A stretch of 64,000 nt of DNA from Platanthera guangdongensis (lineage: Eukaryota; Streptophyta; Magnoliopsida; Asparagales; Orchidaceae). The stretch lies in contig CM077166.1 of NCBI GenBank assembly GCA_039583875.1, forward strand, positions 77,664,564-77,728,563, in the 5' to 3' direction. The notes beneath the pieces were generated by a model. That model saw only the letters and a program-made list of their open reading frames with translations, did not search any database and was not told the origin of the DNA. Positions 21,733 to 33,384 of the stretch are shown here, piece after piece. How positions within the stretch are numbered: the stretch's first letter is position 1; each line of letters starts with the position of its first letter. The position numbers were made by a program, and so were the translations under genes.

Positions 21733-21740
21733 CCTATATA
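21733..21740 (-). promoter_or_regulatory. Putative GypB TATA box (3' LTR copy)
   Basis: Minus strand TATATAGG, about 0.93 kb into the LTR and just downstream of the palindrome array. The 5' LTR copy, which would drive the element, is at 30689-30696. Confidence 0.5.
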
Positions 21741-21979
21741 TCTAAGATCTAGCACCAAGGGAGAGGGTAGGAAACTCACATTGGCTCCAGCGGTACCACC
21801 ATTTCTTGTCATGGATCGCGTAGTTCTCCTCGGCGGCATCTTCTCTTTCACGGCGATGGCGAATCTCCTCCGGTAGAACTTGCTCCAGCGGTTTTCCTCT
21901 CACCAGGAGTTCTCACAGGAGATAGGGGGTGAAATGAGAGTGAAAACGGCTAGGGTTTCCTCTGCCCCTTATAAACAAA

Positions 21980-22530
21980 ACATGACACGGGTAGGGACAC
22001 GGCCGTGTCCGTACCCGTGTCCCGCTTCCGCGAAACGGCCGTGGCGGTTTCCATGTCGGTTCAATGTTTGACACGGGTAGGGACACGCCCGTGTCCCGAC
22101 CCGTGTCCCCATGACACGACCGTGTGCATGGCCGTGTCATTGGCCGTGTACTTCTCGGGTTGCATCTCGACACTTCTCGTCGAGCTCAACTCGACGCACA
22201 CGGGTAGGGACACGCCCGTATCACTACCCATGTCCCCCGCTCGACTATCTCGACGCATCTCGACGATCTCGACACGCTTTGTCGAGATCATCTCGACGCA
22301 CACGGGTAGGGACACGGCCGTGTCACTACCCGTGTCACCTGGTGTCGACACAGTTCGACGATCTCGACACGGCTCGTCGAGCTCAACTCGACGCACACGG
22401 GTAGGGACACGGCCGTGTCACTACCCGTGTCACTTGGTGTCGACACAGCTCGTCAGTCTCGACACGGCTCGTCGAGCTCAACTCGACGCACACGGGTAGG
22501 GACACGCCCGTGTCGCTACCCGTGTCACTA
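21980..22530 (-). repeat. GACACGGCCGTGTC palindrome array in GypB U3
   Basis: Each unit reads ACACGGGTAGGGACACGG then the complement CCGTGTCACTACCCGTGT, a long interrupted palindrome, plus CGTCGAGCTCAACTCGACG. Unit starts CGACGCACACGGGTAGGG lie at about 22192, 22294, 22389 and 22484, a 95-102 bp period. The 5' LTR has the same array at about 30935-31490. It lies between the LTR start and the TATA box. Confidence 0.88.
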
Positions 22531-22752
22531 CCCATGTCTTTTTACACTGATTTCTCCATGTCACCACAAGTGCAGTCCAATTCCCGGCACTTCTCAGGAC
22601 TCGAGTCAACCCTCCTGACTCAAAACACACACACTAGGGGCCTAGAGCGATTCGGGACGTTACAAATCCTATAAACAAAATAAAAGATTTCGTCCCCGAA
22701 ATCAGGCTTAGGCTGTGTAGAAAAAGCTTAACAGGAAATTTATCATACGTTT

Positions 22753-23409
22753 TTAAATAAGATTACCTTGAGCAAACAACTCCGGGTAGCGTTGCTGCAT
22801 TAAGTCCATTGGCTCCCATGTGTACTCCTCCTTCCCATGATTCAACCATAGCACCTTCACTAAGGGAACACTTTTGCGGCGTAATGTTCTTGTCTCGCTG
22901 TCAACAATCCGTACCGGCTCTAGTCGCACAGACCTATCTGACGCCACCGCACCATCAGTAGTGGGAATAAATTGGTCGGGCCGCAATAGTGCTTTTCGAA
23001 GCGACGATACATGGAACACGTCGTGAAGATTTTCTAGTTCCGGTGGTAACTCCAACCGATAGGCCAACGGGCCAATTCTTTCCAATATAGTATAAGGCCC
23101 AACATACCTTGGGCTGAGCTTTTTCACTCCCCGCACCCGCGACACTCCATGCATCGGCCGAATCTTAAGAAACACTTTTTCGCCCGCTTGGAACTCCACC
23201 ATCCGGTGCTTTTTATTGTAATATTTTGCCTGTCGACTTTGAGCCTCCAACATGCGGTCTCTTATCAATCTGACAGCCATATCAGTATCATCTATAAATT
23301 CATTTCCTAAAGCCTTCGGATCTTCATCCTGCACCCAAGACAAGGGGGTCCTGCACCTTCTTCCGTAAAGGGCTTCATGGGGTGCCATGCCGATGCTCGC
23401 CTGATGGCT
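22753..23409 (-). CDS. GypB integrase C-terminus with GPY/F and chromodomain
   Basis: The frame resumes after the solo LTR with NNNSHQASIGMAPHEALYGR and continues to YVGPYTILERIGPLAYRLEL (GPY/F module), DVFHVSSLRKALL, and the chromodomain-like end PLVKVLWLNHGKEEYTWEP and RYPELFAQ. It lies about 90 bp upstream of the LTR. It is the last part of pol and is open throughout. The chromodomain in this class is thought to target insertion. It can no longer be joined to the rest of integrase because of the solo LTR. Confidence 0.9.
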   Translation of the reverse strand, partial: SHQASIGMAPHEALYGRRCRTPLSWVQDEDPKALGNEFIDDTDMAVRLIRDRMLEAQSRQAKYYNKKHRMVEFQAGEKVFLKIRPMHGVSRVRGVKKLSPRYVGPYTILERIGPLAYRLELPPELENLHDVFHVSSLRKALLRPDQFIPTTDGAVASDRSVRLEPVRIVDSETRTLRRKSVPLVKVLWLNHGKEEYTWEPMDLMQQRYPELFAQGNLI

Positions 23410-23414
23410 ATTAT

Positions 23415-24142
23415 TGTTGAAGCCAAAATTTGACTTCGACGAATGTTCACAAAATAGGGGTGTAGCCGACTCCTACTTGGCCCAAGCTCCGACCTCTGAC
23501 CGGTCGTGAAGGGTTAGAAAACTGGCCCAAAGCCGCAGCTGGGAGGTCCCACCGCTTACCCGGAAGGTCACAGAGAGCTTCCCCTCCAAAGCCAAAAGCT
23601 GGGCTTGGAGTTCCTCAGAAGACCGTGCCAATGAATCCTCTCCTGAGTTTGAAAAAAGGTCCCTTCTGAAGAACCCCTATGGGCTTATTTATAGATTTCA
23701 GAATCTGAACTGCAAATAACAAAACTGCTCCGGCCTGAAATTACTGGGGTACCCTTAGCTGGATCTGCCAACAGCCAAACTCCGCTGTTCTGAGAAGCTA
23801 TACGCAGCCCACCAAGGGTAAAAGGGTAAAAATACCCGGGGTAGAAGAGTAAAAAACCCCCTGCTTTGATAGGAAAGAGTAAAAAAACTCTCCCCCCCTG
23901 GCGAGAGGAAAGGCGCCTGTCGGCGAGAAGGACCCACCGCCCGTCTCGCCGGAGCCTCTCGCCCTTGGAGGTCCTCTCGCTTCTGGGGCCCTCTCGCCTC
24001 TAGGGCCCTCTCGCCTCTAGGCGGGGCATTTTGCCCTTTGGGGAGCCCATCATCTTGCTTCTTGCGAGTGGGCCCTCTTGGTACCCTTTGCCTGTCTCGC
24101 TTTTTCCTTCTTGAGGGCTCTTTGCGAGCCCGAGGTTGTACA
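23415..24142 (-). mobile_element. Solo LTR (728 bp) in GypB integrase, TSD ATTAT
   Basis: TGTTGAAGCC at the left and GGTTGTACA at the right are flanked by ATTAT at 23410-23414 and 24143-24147. The insert splits the integrase text VEFSYNN from SHQASIGMAP. On the minus strand there is a TATA-like CTATAAATAAG at about 23683-23694, so the LTR probably reads minus. No internal sequence or second LTR is present, so it is a solo LTR left by recombination between two LTRs. The family is not recognised. CTCTCGCC repeats fill 23930-24030. Confidence 0.9.
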
Positions 24143-24147
24143 ATTAT

Positions 24148-26877
24148 TATAGGAGAATTCCACTAGTGGCAAGAGCCTTTCCCATGGCTCTCCTCTGTCC
24201 AGCACACATAATCTCAATAAATCCTCCAGTGTTCTGATGGTCCGCTCTGACTGCCCGTCAGTCTGAGGATGAAATGCGGTACTAAAGGTTAGGCGTGAGC
24301 CCAAATACGCCTGTACCGCTTTCCACTCATTGGATGTAAACCGACCATCCCGATCCGAAACAATTGTCTTGGGCACGCCATGATACCGTACAAATTGCTC
24401 CACAAAAAGGCGTACCAAAACATCCACGTGTGCTTCCTTCTTCATTGGAATGAACCGGGCCACCTTTGTCAGTCGATCCACAATAACCCACACTGAATCA
24501 TTCCCGGAGCGTGAGCGAGGTAGCCCATGGACAAAGTCCATGGAGATGTCCTCGAACTTCCATTCGGGGATGGGCAATGACTGCAACAAACCACCGGGAC
24601 TCCTGCATTCAGCCTTCACTCTTTGGCAAGCTTCGCAATGTGTAACATAGTAGCGAACATCCTTCTTCATTCCCGGCCAACACATGGTCTTCCGCAGTCC
24701 GGCGTACATCTTAGCAATACCCGGATGCACTGAATATTGAAAGGAATGCGCCTCTCTCAATATATCTTCCTGAATTTTGCCGCCCTTGGGAATATAAAGT
24801 CGGCCTCGAAGATAAACGAGGCCGTCTTTTAGTGTGTACTCATCGGTGGTCCCATCTTCAATTGCCTTGATTGTCGGGGCCAAGGCCGCATCCATTCCTT
24901 GCTCCACCCGAATCCGGTCTCGGATATCACAAACTATGCTCATGTTGGCCAAATAGTCCGCATACTCTGCCGAAGGAGCCTTGAATACTAGAGTAATTTC
25001 CATCTCTTCGACCATCCGAGCCAACTCCATACTCATCAACCGAGACTCTGGGCTAGAGTCTGGCGCTTTCCTACTCAAGACATCGGCTACGGAGTTCGCT
25101 TTCCCGGGGTGGTAGTTCATGGTGAACTCATAGTCGCATAAAAATTCCAACCACCGTCGTTGTCTCATGTTCAACTCCTTCTGAGTGTGGACATACTTCA
25201 AGTTCTTGTGATCGGAAAAGATCTCGCAGTGTACGCCATATAGGTAATGCCTCCAGACTTTCAAAGCGAACACCACTGCTCCCAGCTCCAAATCATGAAC
25301 CGGGTAATTGATTTCATGTTTCTTTAACTGCCTTGAAGCATAAGCGATCACGTGCCCGTGCTGCATCAGCACCGCACCCATCCCTTGATATGATGCGTCC
25401 GTGTAAACTTGGAATCCTTCCTTCCCCGACGGAAGAGTAAGGATGGGGGCGGAGGTAAGCCTATCCTTCAACTCTTGAAATGCCGCTTCACATTGAGGTG
25501 TCCACTCAAATGGCACACCCTTCTTCGTCAAGGAGGTAAGAGGAAGGGCAATCTTGGAAAATCCTTTCACGAACTTGCGGTAGTACCCGGCAAGTCCAAG
25601 AAAGCTTCGTACATCGGCCGCCGACTTCAAGGGCGACCACTCCTTCACGGCCCGCACCTTAGCTGGATCCACAGCTAATCCTGCTCCACTGATCACATGC
25701 CCCAAGAAGGCAACCTCCTTAAGCCAGAATTCACACTTGCTAAACTTGGCATACAAGGCGTGCTCCTTCAATTTCTTTAAAACCAAGATCAGGTGCTCGA
25801 CATGCTCCTCCTCCGTCTTTGAGTAGACTAAGATGTCGTCGATGAAAACGATGACGAAGATGTCCAAGTATGGTTCAAACACCTTGTTCATCAGGCTCAT
25901 AAAGGCCGAAGGTGCATTTGTGAGCCCAAACGGCATTACTGTGAACTCATACAAACCATATCTCGAACTGAAGGCTGTTTTCTGAATATCCCCCTCTTGT
26001 ATCCTCAACTGATAGTATCCAGAGCGCAAGTCTAGTTTAGAGAACCAATGTGCTCCCACTAATTGATCGAACAACTCGTCGATCCGAGGTAGCGGATAAG
26101 TGTTCCGCACCGTTAATCGATTGAGTTCCCGATAATCTATGCACAATCGCAGGGTTCCATCCTTCTTCTTCACGAACAGCACAGGGGCACCCCATGGTGA
26201 TGAACTGGGGCGAACGAACCCTGAATCTACTAGTTCTTGCAATTGAACTCTAAACTCCGCGAGTTCTTTCGGGTCCATTCTGTACGGAGCCTTGGACACA
26301 GGCTTGGCACCTGGTACTAGATTGATCTGGAAGTCAACCTCTCTATGCGGAGGTAATCCTGGTAGCTTCTCAGGAAATACCTCAGGAAAATCCCGCACAA
26401 CCCGTACATCCTTTAATTCCAACGCTTCCTCCTTCAACTCGAACCAGATCATGAAGACCTCGTCCCCCTTCATATGAGCTTTTACAACCTGGACGGAAGA
26501 TAACATCATGCGGGGCGCGAAACCAATACCTTGGAAGATGACGTCAGAGTCTCCATGTCTCAAATAGATCCGCTTCTCCGCGCAGTCGATCCTCGTGATG
26601 TGCCAATCCAGCCATACCATGCCCAAAATGATGTCAAACTCCGGCATTCTCAGAACCGTGGCCGGCGTATCAAAGGCCTTCCCATCAATAAATAACTCAA
26701 ACTCGCACTTGGCGGTTGCGATCATCTCCGAGCCATCCGGAAGGCGTACACGTCGGGCTATGCCAGTGAAGTACTGTACATCCTCCACGTCTTTTATGAA
26801 ATCCTCGGACACAAAAGAGTGTGAGGCACCGGTATCGAACAGCGCATAGGCCGTCTTCCCGCCAATAATCACGGTGC
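24148..26877 (-). CDS. GypB pol: protease, RT, RNase H, integrase (open up to the solo LTR)
   Basis: About 910 open codons. Counting from the GTG at 26872: protease [12 protein letters not shown] with Asp13, and [13 protein letters not shown] with Asp291 in [14 protein letters not shown] and Asp345-Asp346 in FIDDILVYS; RNase H Asp492, Glu529, Asp554; integrase His709, His716, Cys746, Cys749; core Asp779, Asp840, Glu876 with exactly 35 residues between the last two. All catalytic residues are present. There is no ATG at the upstream end: the frame opens with GTG just inside a GT-AG-bounded segment, which implies translation as a Gag-Pol fusion. It is broken only by the solo LTR after residue 910. 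Confidence 0.95.
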
Positions 26878-26972
26878 CTAAGTGCCAACAACCAAAACTT
26901 ATTGCTAGTGTCTAATAAGTTCTAATCAATTCATGTTAAACCATGCAAATATGTAAACTAATTAAATTATAC
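26878..26972 (-). other. Intron-like segment at the GypB gag-pol junction
   Basis: On the minus strand gag ends EVIA with GCAG, then GTATAATTT begins and TTGGCACTTAG ends a 95-nt segment of about three quarters A+T, followed by GCACCGTGATTATTGG (TVIIG) of protease. Removing it joins gag to pol in frame; the junction matches the continuous Gag-Pol of other chromoviruses. If retained, translation stops at TAA four codons in. GT...AG borders, size and base composition suit a plant intron. Splicing is inferred, not shown. Confidence 0.65.
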
Positions 26973-28065
26973 CTGCAATCACCTCTTGGGGGTTCCGTTC
27001 CTGTGCCATGTCAAGTGCGTACACCTGATCCCTAGCAGGATCGGGGTTACCTCTTGGCGGTCCTCGTCCTCGACCACGCATATATCCCCGTCCTCGTGGA
27101 GCTGCTGGAGGGAGAGCAGGAGGGAGAGCAAGAGGGACGTTCCCATACAGCTGCGGGCAAAAACGTCGGATGTGGCCCGGCTAGTTGCATTCGAAGCACA
27201 CTAGACCACGACGCCCTTCAGGTTGTTGAAATCGCTGAGGCTGTGGGGGTGGAGGCAACGCAGGCGGCTGCGGAACTGGATGCTCCACCCTATAGTTTCG
27301 GTGGACACGCCCTCCACCTCTTTGGTGTCCCCTTCCTCCTCTGAAGTCTCGCATCCTTCTATTCCATGGGCCGGCTTCCATCACGTCCTCCGCGGGCCTC
27401 TTACTACATCCCATGTGGTCCGCCTCCAATCTTTTTGCCATATCAATGATCTCCGCCAAGCTACCATCCGATATAAACAAAAGGGACTGCCTTAGGGGAT
27501 CTCGCAGCCCCTTGTAGAAGCGCTTGGCATAGCCTCTGTCATCCAACTCGTAAGAATCCGCAAACCTTGCGAGATGCTGGAATTCCCGCTGGTATTCCGT
27601 AACCGTCTTTGATCCCTGCTTTAATAGAAGGAACCTCTGCTCAAGCTCATCTCGGGCCGACGTAGGGATAAAGTGCTCCAAGAAAACCTCCGAGAATTCA
27701 CTCCAACTTATCTCTGTGTAGATCCGGCCTTGGAAGGTAGATCCCATGAGGGACTTCCACCACCTCTTCGCATGGAAGTCCAAGACGGACACTGCCAATG
27801 TCATTGCCATGTTGGCCGGGCAACGGATACCAGCCAACAACTCCTGTATCGTCTCTAGCCATTCCTCTGTACGTACAGCCGACTCCGCCCCAAGGTAGAC
27901 GGGAGGGGAGAGAGCCCGGAAGGTGCTCAGCCAGTTGGAGCTCGGGGCCTGTTGTTGCACCGGAGCCTGCTGTGCCTTAAAAGCATCAAGAATGGCGGTG
28001 AGTGTTTGCCCCAACTCAGACTGTTGGAACTGAGTGGGTATGGGAGGGGTAGGAGTACCCCCCAT
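26973..28065 (-). pseudogene. GypB gag with one in-frame TAG
   Basis: Starts MGGTPTPPIPTQFQQ. The capsid domain is recognisable from FRALSPPVYLG through WWKSLM, FSEVFLEHFIP, LKQGSKTVTEYQREFQHLARF and RFYKGLRDPLRQ. An Arg/Gly- and Pro-rich linker (GGRGHQRGGGRVHRN) leads to the knuckle CFECN-stop-PGHIRRFC: a TAG at 27181-27183 replaces what is usually a Gln codon inside the CCHC knuckle. Downstream the frame continues LYGNVPLALPPAL and RGRGYMRGRGRG to the gag-pol junction. The single stop would truncate Gag before the knuckle is complete and remove Gag-Pol. Confidence 0.88.
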
Positions 28066-28264
28066 CGGCTCAACATGCAGTGGAACCTACACGTAGACGA
28101 CAAATTTGTGGTCAGGTTGGCTAAACTCAAGGTCAAAGTTGGACAAACTTAATGTGAATTACATATGGGCACACCACTGCTTCCGCTAAGTCAGTTTGTC
28201 CACAAACCGACTAACCAAACGGGGGTGGCACCATTGTTGAATGACTTCCTTAGTTGAGGATCGT
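28066..28264 (-). other. GypB untranslated leader
   Basis: About 200 bp between the primer-binding site and the gag ATG. No further motif recognised. Packaging signals would be expected here. Confidence 0.6.
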
Positions 28265-28279
28265 GGCAAACTGATACCA
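28265..28279 (-). other. GypB primer-binding site
   Basis: Minus strand TGGTATCAGTTTGCC two bases after the LTR end. It matches initiator tRNA-Met in its first nine bases and then departs, so primer pairing is shorter than in GypA. Confidence 0.75.
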
Positions 28280-28281
28280 AT

Positions 28282-31200
28282 TGTAAAACTCCCCCTACCC
28301 GGATCCCAAAACACGGCACGAAGGGGGAGTCTTATGCCCGGAACAGCCGCCTTGCGGTAGCATTAGCACACGGGCTAACCTGTACCACAAGATGCCTATT
28401 CCGCCGGCTACAACAATATCAATATAACATGCCAACCCAACCAAATAAATAAACAACCAGAAGTCAAATCCACACTAAGTTATAATGTCCAAATACATCA
28501 ATAAGGAGAAGCTAAAACATGCTTCTACCATATATCAGAGTACAGCTAAACATTGCCCAAACGGGCTACATCAGAGTATCAAATACTAACATCAGTAACT
28601 GACTGTATCGACGGCACCGTCACCTCAGGCCCTGTCATCCTGGCCTGGCTGTCCTGCTGCGTAGTCTGCGGCTGCTCCACCTGCGGCGTGACCTCCTAAA
28701 AAGGAAGACGTAGCAACTGTTAGTCGAAACGACTAAGTGGTTTCACATCCGCTCCCCCGGCGACTCCTCGGCACCGGGCGGAGAAAAGGAACAAGAGTAT
28801 AGTATATAACAAGTATGCAAGTAAAGGAAGTACAAGCAGGTGGCAGTAGTGTAAGAGTAACAGCATCATAATCAGCATTTAAGTAAAAGCTACACTAAAC
28901 TAGCAAGTATAAGTAACAGCAGGAAAGTAACTTAACTTATAAGAATGCCCCTACAAACTTATAAGTTAAGGATCGGGTTACATAAAAGTAACTCATCGTA
29001 TAAGAGTGCCCATACAAACTTATACGATGAGGATCTTGTGGTGCAATGATATGAAATGCTATGAATGCTATGCAATGACTCACCCATGCAATTGCTATGT
29101 CGACACAGATTATAGTTCCCACTTTTCGAGCAGGTAGCTAACCTCTCAGGCATCAGCCGCCGTGGCCAGGCGGTGACAGTAGAACGGGCACTTCTACTAC
29201 TAGGCGGGTATCACACTACTTCACCTAGGCCTCCGTACGCCTCAACGCTAAGAACACAACAGCGGAGCTCATGCGTACTATGGCCCAGCGGGGTCTTGGG
29301 TAGATGTGCACCAAGAACACAGCCCGAACTGGCCTTGCGTGACCCGGAAGGGGCCTCGGAAGAAAGCACGAGGACACAGCCCAACCGTTCACATGGCCGG
29401 AGGGGCCTCGGGACGTGAACACCGAGGACACAGCCCAAACCGACCAAGTCTAACTGTCAACTCCCTTCGGTGTGACGACTGGCGAGCCCGTAGACCTGCC
29501 ACACTATCCTTAACCCGGGATTGCGACACCGCGTGTCGACTCACACCACATGCAAATTCCACATCAACATATCATGGAAGGGGCCTCGGAGTGAGCACGA
29601 GGACACAGCCCAACCATCCATCCACACCTTACCTCAACACGACCAAACTTAGTGGCAGTCAACACCGCACTTGCACATTTACTATAACATGCCAATAGGA
29701 GACGACACACTATTGTTGGACTCCTAAATTCAATCTGATATATAACATATGCATGGCCATGGGTTACCCATCTATATATCATCCCAAGTGATTTCAACAT
29801 GATATAAATAAGATTTGCTCTTACGACAACTTACCGAAGTATTATCAAATCAATCCAATTAATCATAAGGAAATCAACAGGCCTCAAGCTATCTTGCGAT
29901 AATAAATTGATTTCTAAAACAGTAAATATTATCATCCATAACACTTTGGTGGTTAACATAAATTATTTCACCAAAATCTCGAATTAATTGCGACATTGGA
30001 CCCACCAATTTCAAATCCACAATGTATATAGAGACCCAGAATTTCAGCGCAGGATTAGCACTGGACAGCAACTTCGACCGGAGTTTCCTGAAGTTACAGG
30101 AATCCGGTGGAGGCGTGTAACCCCTCGTTGGAAAGACCTTTTCATGATCTACAACTTTCATATTCAGGTCACAACCCAGATCTGACAATAACTTACTCGA
30201 AATCGGCTTCAAAGTTCGCTGCGCACAGAACACGATTTCTGTGTACAGGAATTGCCGGACAGCAAACTCGATTAGGTTTTCCCGGGGCCACAGACATCAC
30301 CTGAAGTCGTGCAACCACTCGTTGGAAAGGTATTTCCAAGAGCTACAACTTTCGTGTTTAACCAAAAGCCCAGATCTGCCCATATCCTACACGAAAATGG
30401 CCTAGAAGATCGCTGCGCGCAGAATACAGATTCTGTGCGCATCTTAAAGAAAAATGGACGGCATCGGTCCGTCTTCCTCCTCAAGCGATCCTTCCTAAAT
30501 TTTCCAGAAATGTCCTCCTCCCTTATTCAACCTCAAGGGCCAAAACTCCTCACGAAACAATTCACCCATCGTCGTATTGAAGAAAAGGGGAAGGGTTGAA
30601 GAGATCTAAACTCTAGGATTCAAATCCTAGCATGGCCAAACCTAGAAATCTTCTCCTCTCCATCAAGCTCTCTTGAGCTGATGTCTCTCCTATATATCTA
30701 AGATCTAGCACCAAGGGAGAGACTAGGAAACTCACATTGGCTCCAGCGGTACCACCATTTCTTGCCATGGATCGCGTAGTTCTCCTCGGCGGCATCTTCT
30801 CTTTCACGGCGATGGCGAATCTCCTCCGGTAGAACTTGCTCCAGCGGTTTTCCTCTCACCAGGAGTTCTCACAGGAGATAGGGGGTGAAATGAGAGTGAA
30901 AACGGCTAGGGTTTCCTCTGCCCCTTATAAATAAAACATGACACGGGTAGGGACACGGCCGTGTCCGTACCCGTGTCCCGCTTCCGCGAAACGGCCGTGG
31001 CGGTTTCCATGTCGGTTCAATATTTGACACGGGTAGGGACACGCCCGTGTCCCGACCCGTGTCCCCATGACACAGCCGTGTGCATGGCCGTGTCATTGGC
31101 CGTGTACTTCTCGGGTTGCATCTCGACACTTCTCGTCGAGCTCAACTCGACGCACACGGGTAGGGACACGCCCGTGTCACTACCCGTGTCCCCCGCTCGA

Positions 31201-31620
31201 CTATCTCGACGCATCTCGACGATCTCGACACGCTTCGTCGAGATCATCTCGACGCACACGGGTAGGGACACGGCCGTGTCACTACCCGTGTCACCTGGTG
31301 TCGACACAGTTCGACGATCTCGACACGGCTCGTCGAGCTCAACTCGACGCACACGGGTAGGGACACGGCCGTGTCACTACCCGTGTCAATTGGTGTCGAT
31401 ACAGCTCGTCAGTCTCGACACGGCTCGTCAAGCTCAACTCGACGCACACGGGTAGGGACACGCCCGTGTCGCTACCCGTGTCGCTACCCATGTCTTTTTA
31501 CACTGATTTCTCCATGTCACCACAAGTGCAGTCCAATTCCCGGCACTTCTCAGGACTCGAGTCAACCCTCCTGACTCAAAACACACACACTATGGGCCTA
31601 GAGCGATTCGGGACGTTACA
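28282..31620 (-). repeat. GypB 5' LTR (3339 bp)
   Basis: Uninterrupted copy. Twin hairpins at 28931-29031, TATA at 30689-30696 (minus), palindrome array about 30935-31490. Differs from the 3' LTR at about 35 positions counted by eye, mostly transitions, with no length change. Confidence 0.95.
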
Positions 31621-31625
31621 TGACA

Positions 31626-32700
31626 TGCCCCTTCCGCCCACATAGATAACAGGTCTTGTCCTTCCAGCAATGGGCTGCATCATGCCCCATCTTGTTGCAA
31701 CTGGAACAAACTGATCTCTCTTTGGGAGCGCCCTGAATCGCGAGCACCTGCTCTTGCTTCCGAGCTCCCAGTCTCTGGTAACATCTCTCGAATGGGTGGC
31801 CTGCCCGACCACAAAAATTGCACACTTCCTTGCCTCTTTTCTTCTCAATAGTCCCAGATTCCTGTGATTCCTTACCTTCAACAGACTTCCTATTTCCTTC
31901 CTCATCTGCTGACCTCTGACATTGGCATTGTTAATGGATTCCACCTTCAGAGCAGCCTCTACCACCTCAGAATAAGTCTCGGATCCGTTGGCACTGGCAA
32001 GTTGTTGGATGTCATTCCGAAGACCACTCAGAAATCGCTTGACTCGGTTGGATTCTAAAGATACCAAGTCAGGAGCAAAGCGGCTCAGCTTACTGAACTC
32101 CACCTCGTATTCACTGACAGTAAGCTGCCTCTGCTTCAAGTGAAGGAAATCATTCATCAACCGGTCTCTTTCCATATACGGCAAGAACTTCTTCAACAAC
32201 AACTCCTTGAAGGACCCCCACGAGCATCCATCCTTCAAGCTTTCTTTCTCCCTCAACCACCAACTCTTGGACATGCCCTTGAGTTGATAAGCGGCAACCA
32301 TCACTCTTTGGTCCGCAGAGATACCAGAGTAGGTAAACATCTCCTCGATGGAAATCATCCAGTCATCTAATGCCATAAAATCTGCCTTACCATCATACAT
32401 AGGGGGTCCTAACCTTTGGAAGTGTGAAATGAAAGTCATCTCTGGTGGCAACACCATCGGGGGCACCATAGGAGCGGGGGGAACGGGAACAGCTAGATCC
32501 ACGGCAGGCTCTTGTGCCCTCTGCGACTGACTCGCCATGACTGACAACAATGACTGAATCTGCGAATGCATCTCCAGCATCTGCCTCGACAGGGCCTCAT
32601 TACTCTATTGCAATCCGGCTATTACGGCCTCACTCTGGGCACCAGAATATTCTCCCTCTGACAGGGGAGTAGTCCTCGTCACCGGACGCTTAGGCGTCAT
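31626..32700 (-). pseudogene. GypA gag (5' part), stop and frameshift
   Basis: The frame starts with ATG at 32700 (MTPKRPVTRTTPLSEG), meets a TAG near 32605 in GLQ-stop-SNEALSRQ, and continues through FQRLGPPMYDGKADFMALDDW, SWWLREKE, LLLKKFLPYMERDRLMNDF and LKQRQLTVSEYEVEF, a standard gypsy capsid. A one-base shift near 31900 moves the rest to another frame, where CNFCGRAGHPFERC and CSSCNKMGHDAAHC are intact CCHC knuckles and CYLCGRKGHV begins a third that is split by the GypB insertion (its last Cys is in KTRC at 13250). Three knuckles in a row is more than the single one in GypB. Confidence 0.9.
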
Positions 32701-33384
32701 TCTAAACAAACAATAAACAATCTATCAACACCTAGCGTAACCTGCTAGACTTACAGTTTAGCTCAGACATACAACCTTAGATACTTGCTCATGCTGCTAG
32801 CTTGCTCTGGGATTTAAAATAAATGATGGCATGTCCTACTTAGGGGGAAAGACCCTCATCCTTATGACTCTTGTGCCTATTATATGAGTGCATGAATGAT
32901 TATATTTTTATTTCAAATCATGTGTGTACATATGTCATCCTGTAGATCTTTAACTTGACACGTGTGCTTATGCAATGATATGATATGTATGCAGTGCTAT
33001 GCATTCTAAAGAAAATCCTTAATGCGTGTATGAGCGACGTACACATACAATGTTATGCATCCCATACTACATAATATTTTATGTAACGAAAAAGGTAAAA
33101 TGTGCTAATGGGCATCCATGTGATGGTGGTTATGCATCCCATACTACATTACCGTCACATGTCACCACATATGGTGGATCCATATACAAATACATATTAT
33201 GCATCTCATACTACATAATATCCCCCGTATACTTCTTCTTTTGTGTTATGAGTGTAGTGTTCATGCTTCCATCAAGATCTACTGATGACATACCGGTGTG
33301 TGTATGCAATGAATGACACGACGAGAGTTTTGCTTGAGGGCAAGTTGTTCGACCAACTTGCCAAACCAACTGCCCCTCTTGCAG
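32701..33384 (-). other. GypA untranslated leader with three direct repeats
   Basis: About 680 bp between primer site and gag. The phrase TTATGCATCCCATACTACAT occurs three times with small changes (about 33052, 33128, 33196), each followed by a different short tail. No coding sequence. A packaging or dimerisation role is only a guess. Confidence 0.6.

Larger units (their letters stand above)
13261..22664 (-). repeat. GypB 3' LTR, interrupted by CopA
   Basis: LTR sequence occupies 13261-15355 and 21421-22664; CopA plus one copy of AGATC fill the gap. Compared with the 5' LTR the two pieces join exactly. Internal landmarks on the plus strand: inverted repeat ACTCCCCC/GGGGGAGT at the end (13267-13309), twin hairpins at 13910-14010, four GGGGCCTCGG-type units at 14240-14600, a repeated phrase CGTTGGAAAG with CTACAACTTT at 15090-15340, TATA at 21733-21740, and a palindrome array at 21980-22530. 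Confidence 0.93.
13261..31620 (-). mobile_element. GypB: Ty3/gypsy chromovirus, TSD TGACA
   Basis: Termini TGTAAAACTCCCC and GGGACGTTACA are flanked by TGACA at 13256-13260 and 31621-31625. Both LTRs are 3339 bp once CopA and its target repeat are subtracted from the left one. Counting by eye gives about 35 substitutions (about 1%), so insertion was recent. Minus strand: gag, intron-like segment, protease-RT-RNase H-integrase, chromodomain. It sits in the third zinc knuckle of GypA gag. Damage is limited: one TAG in gag and a solo LTR in integrase. Confidence 0.95.
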
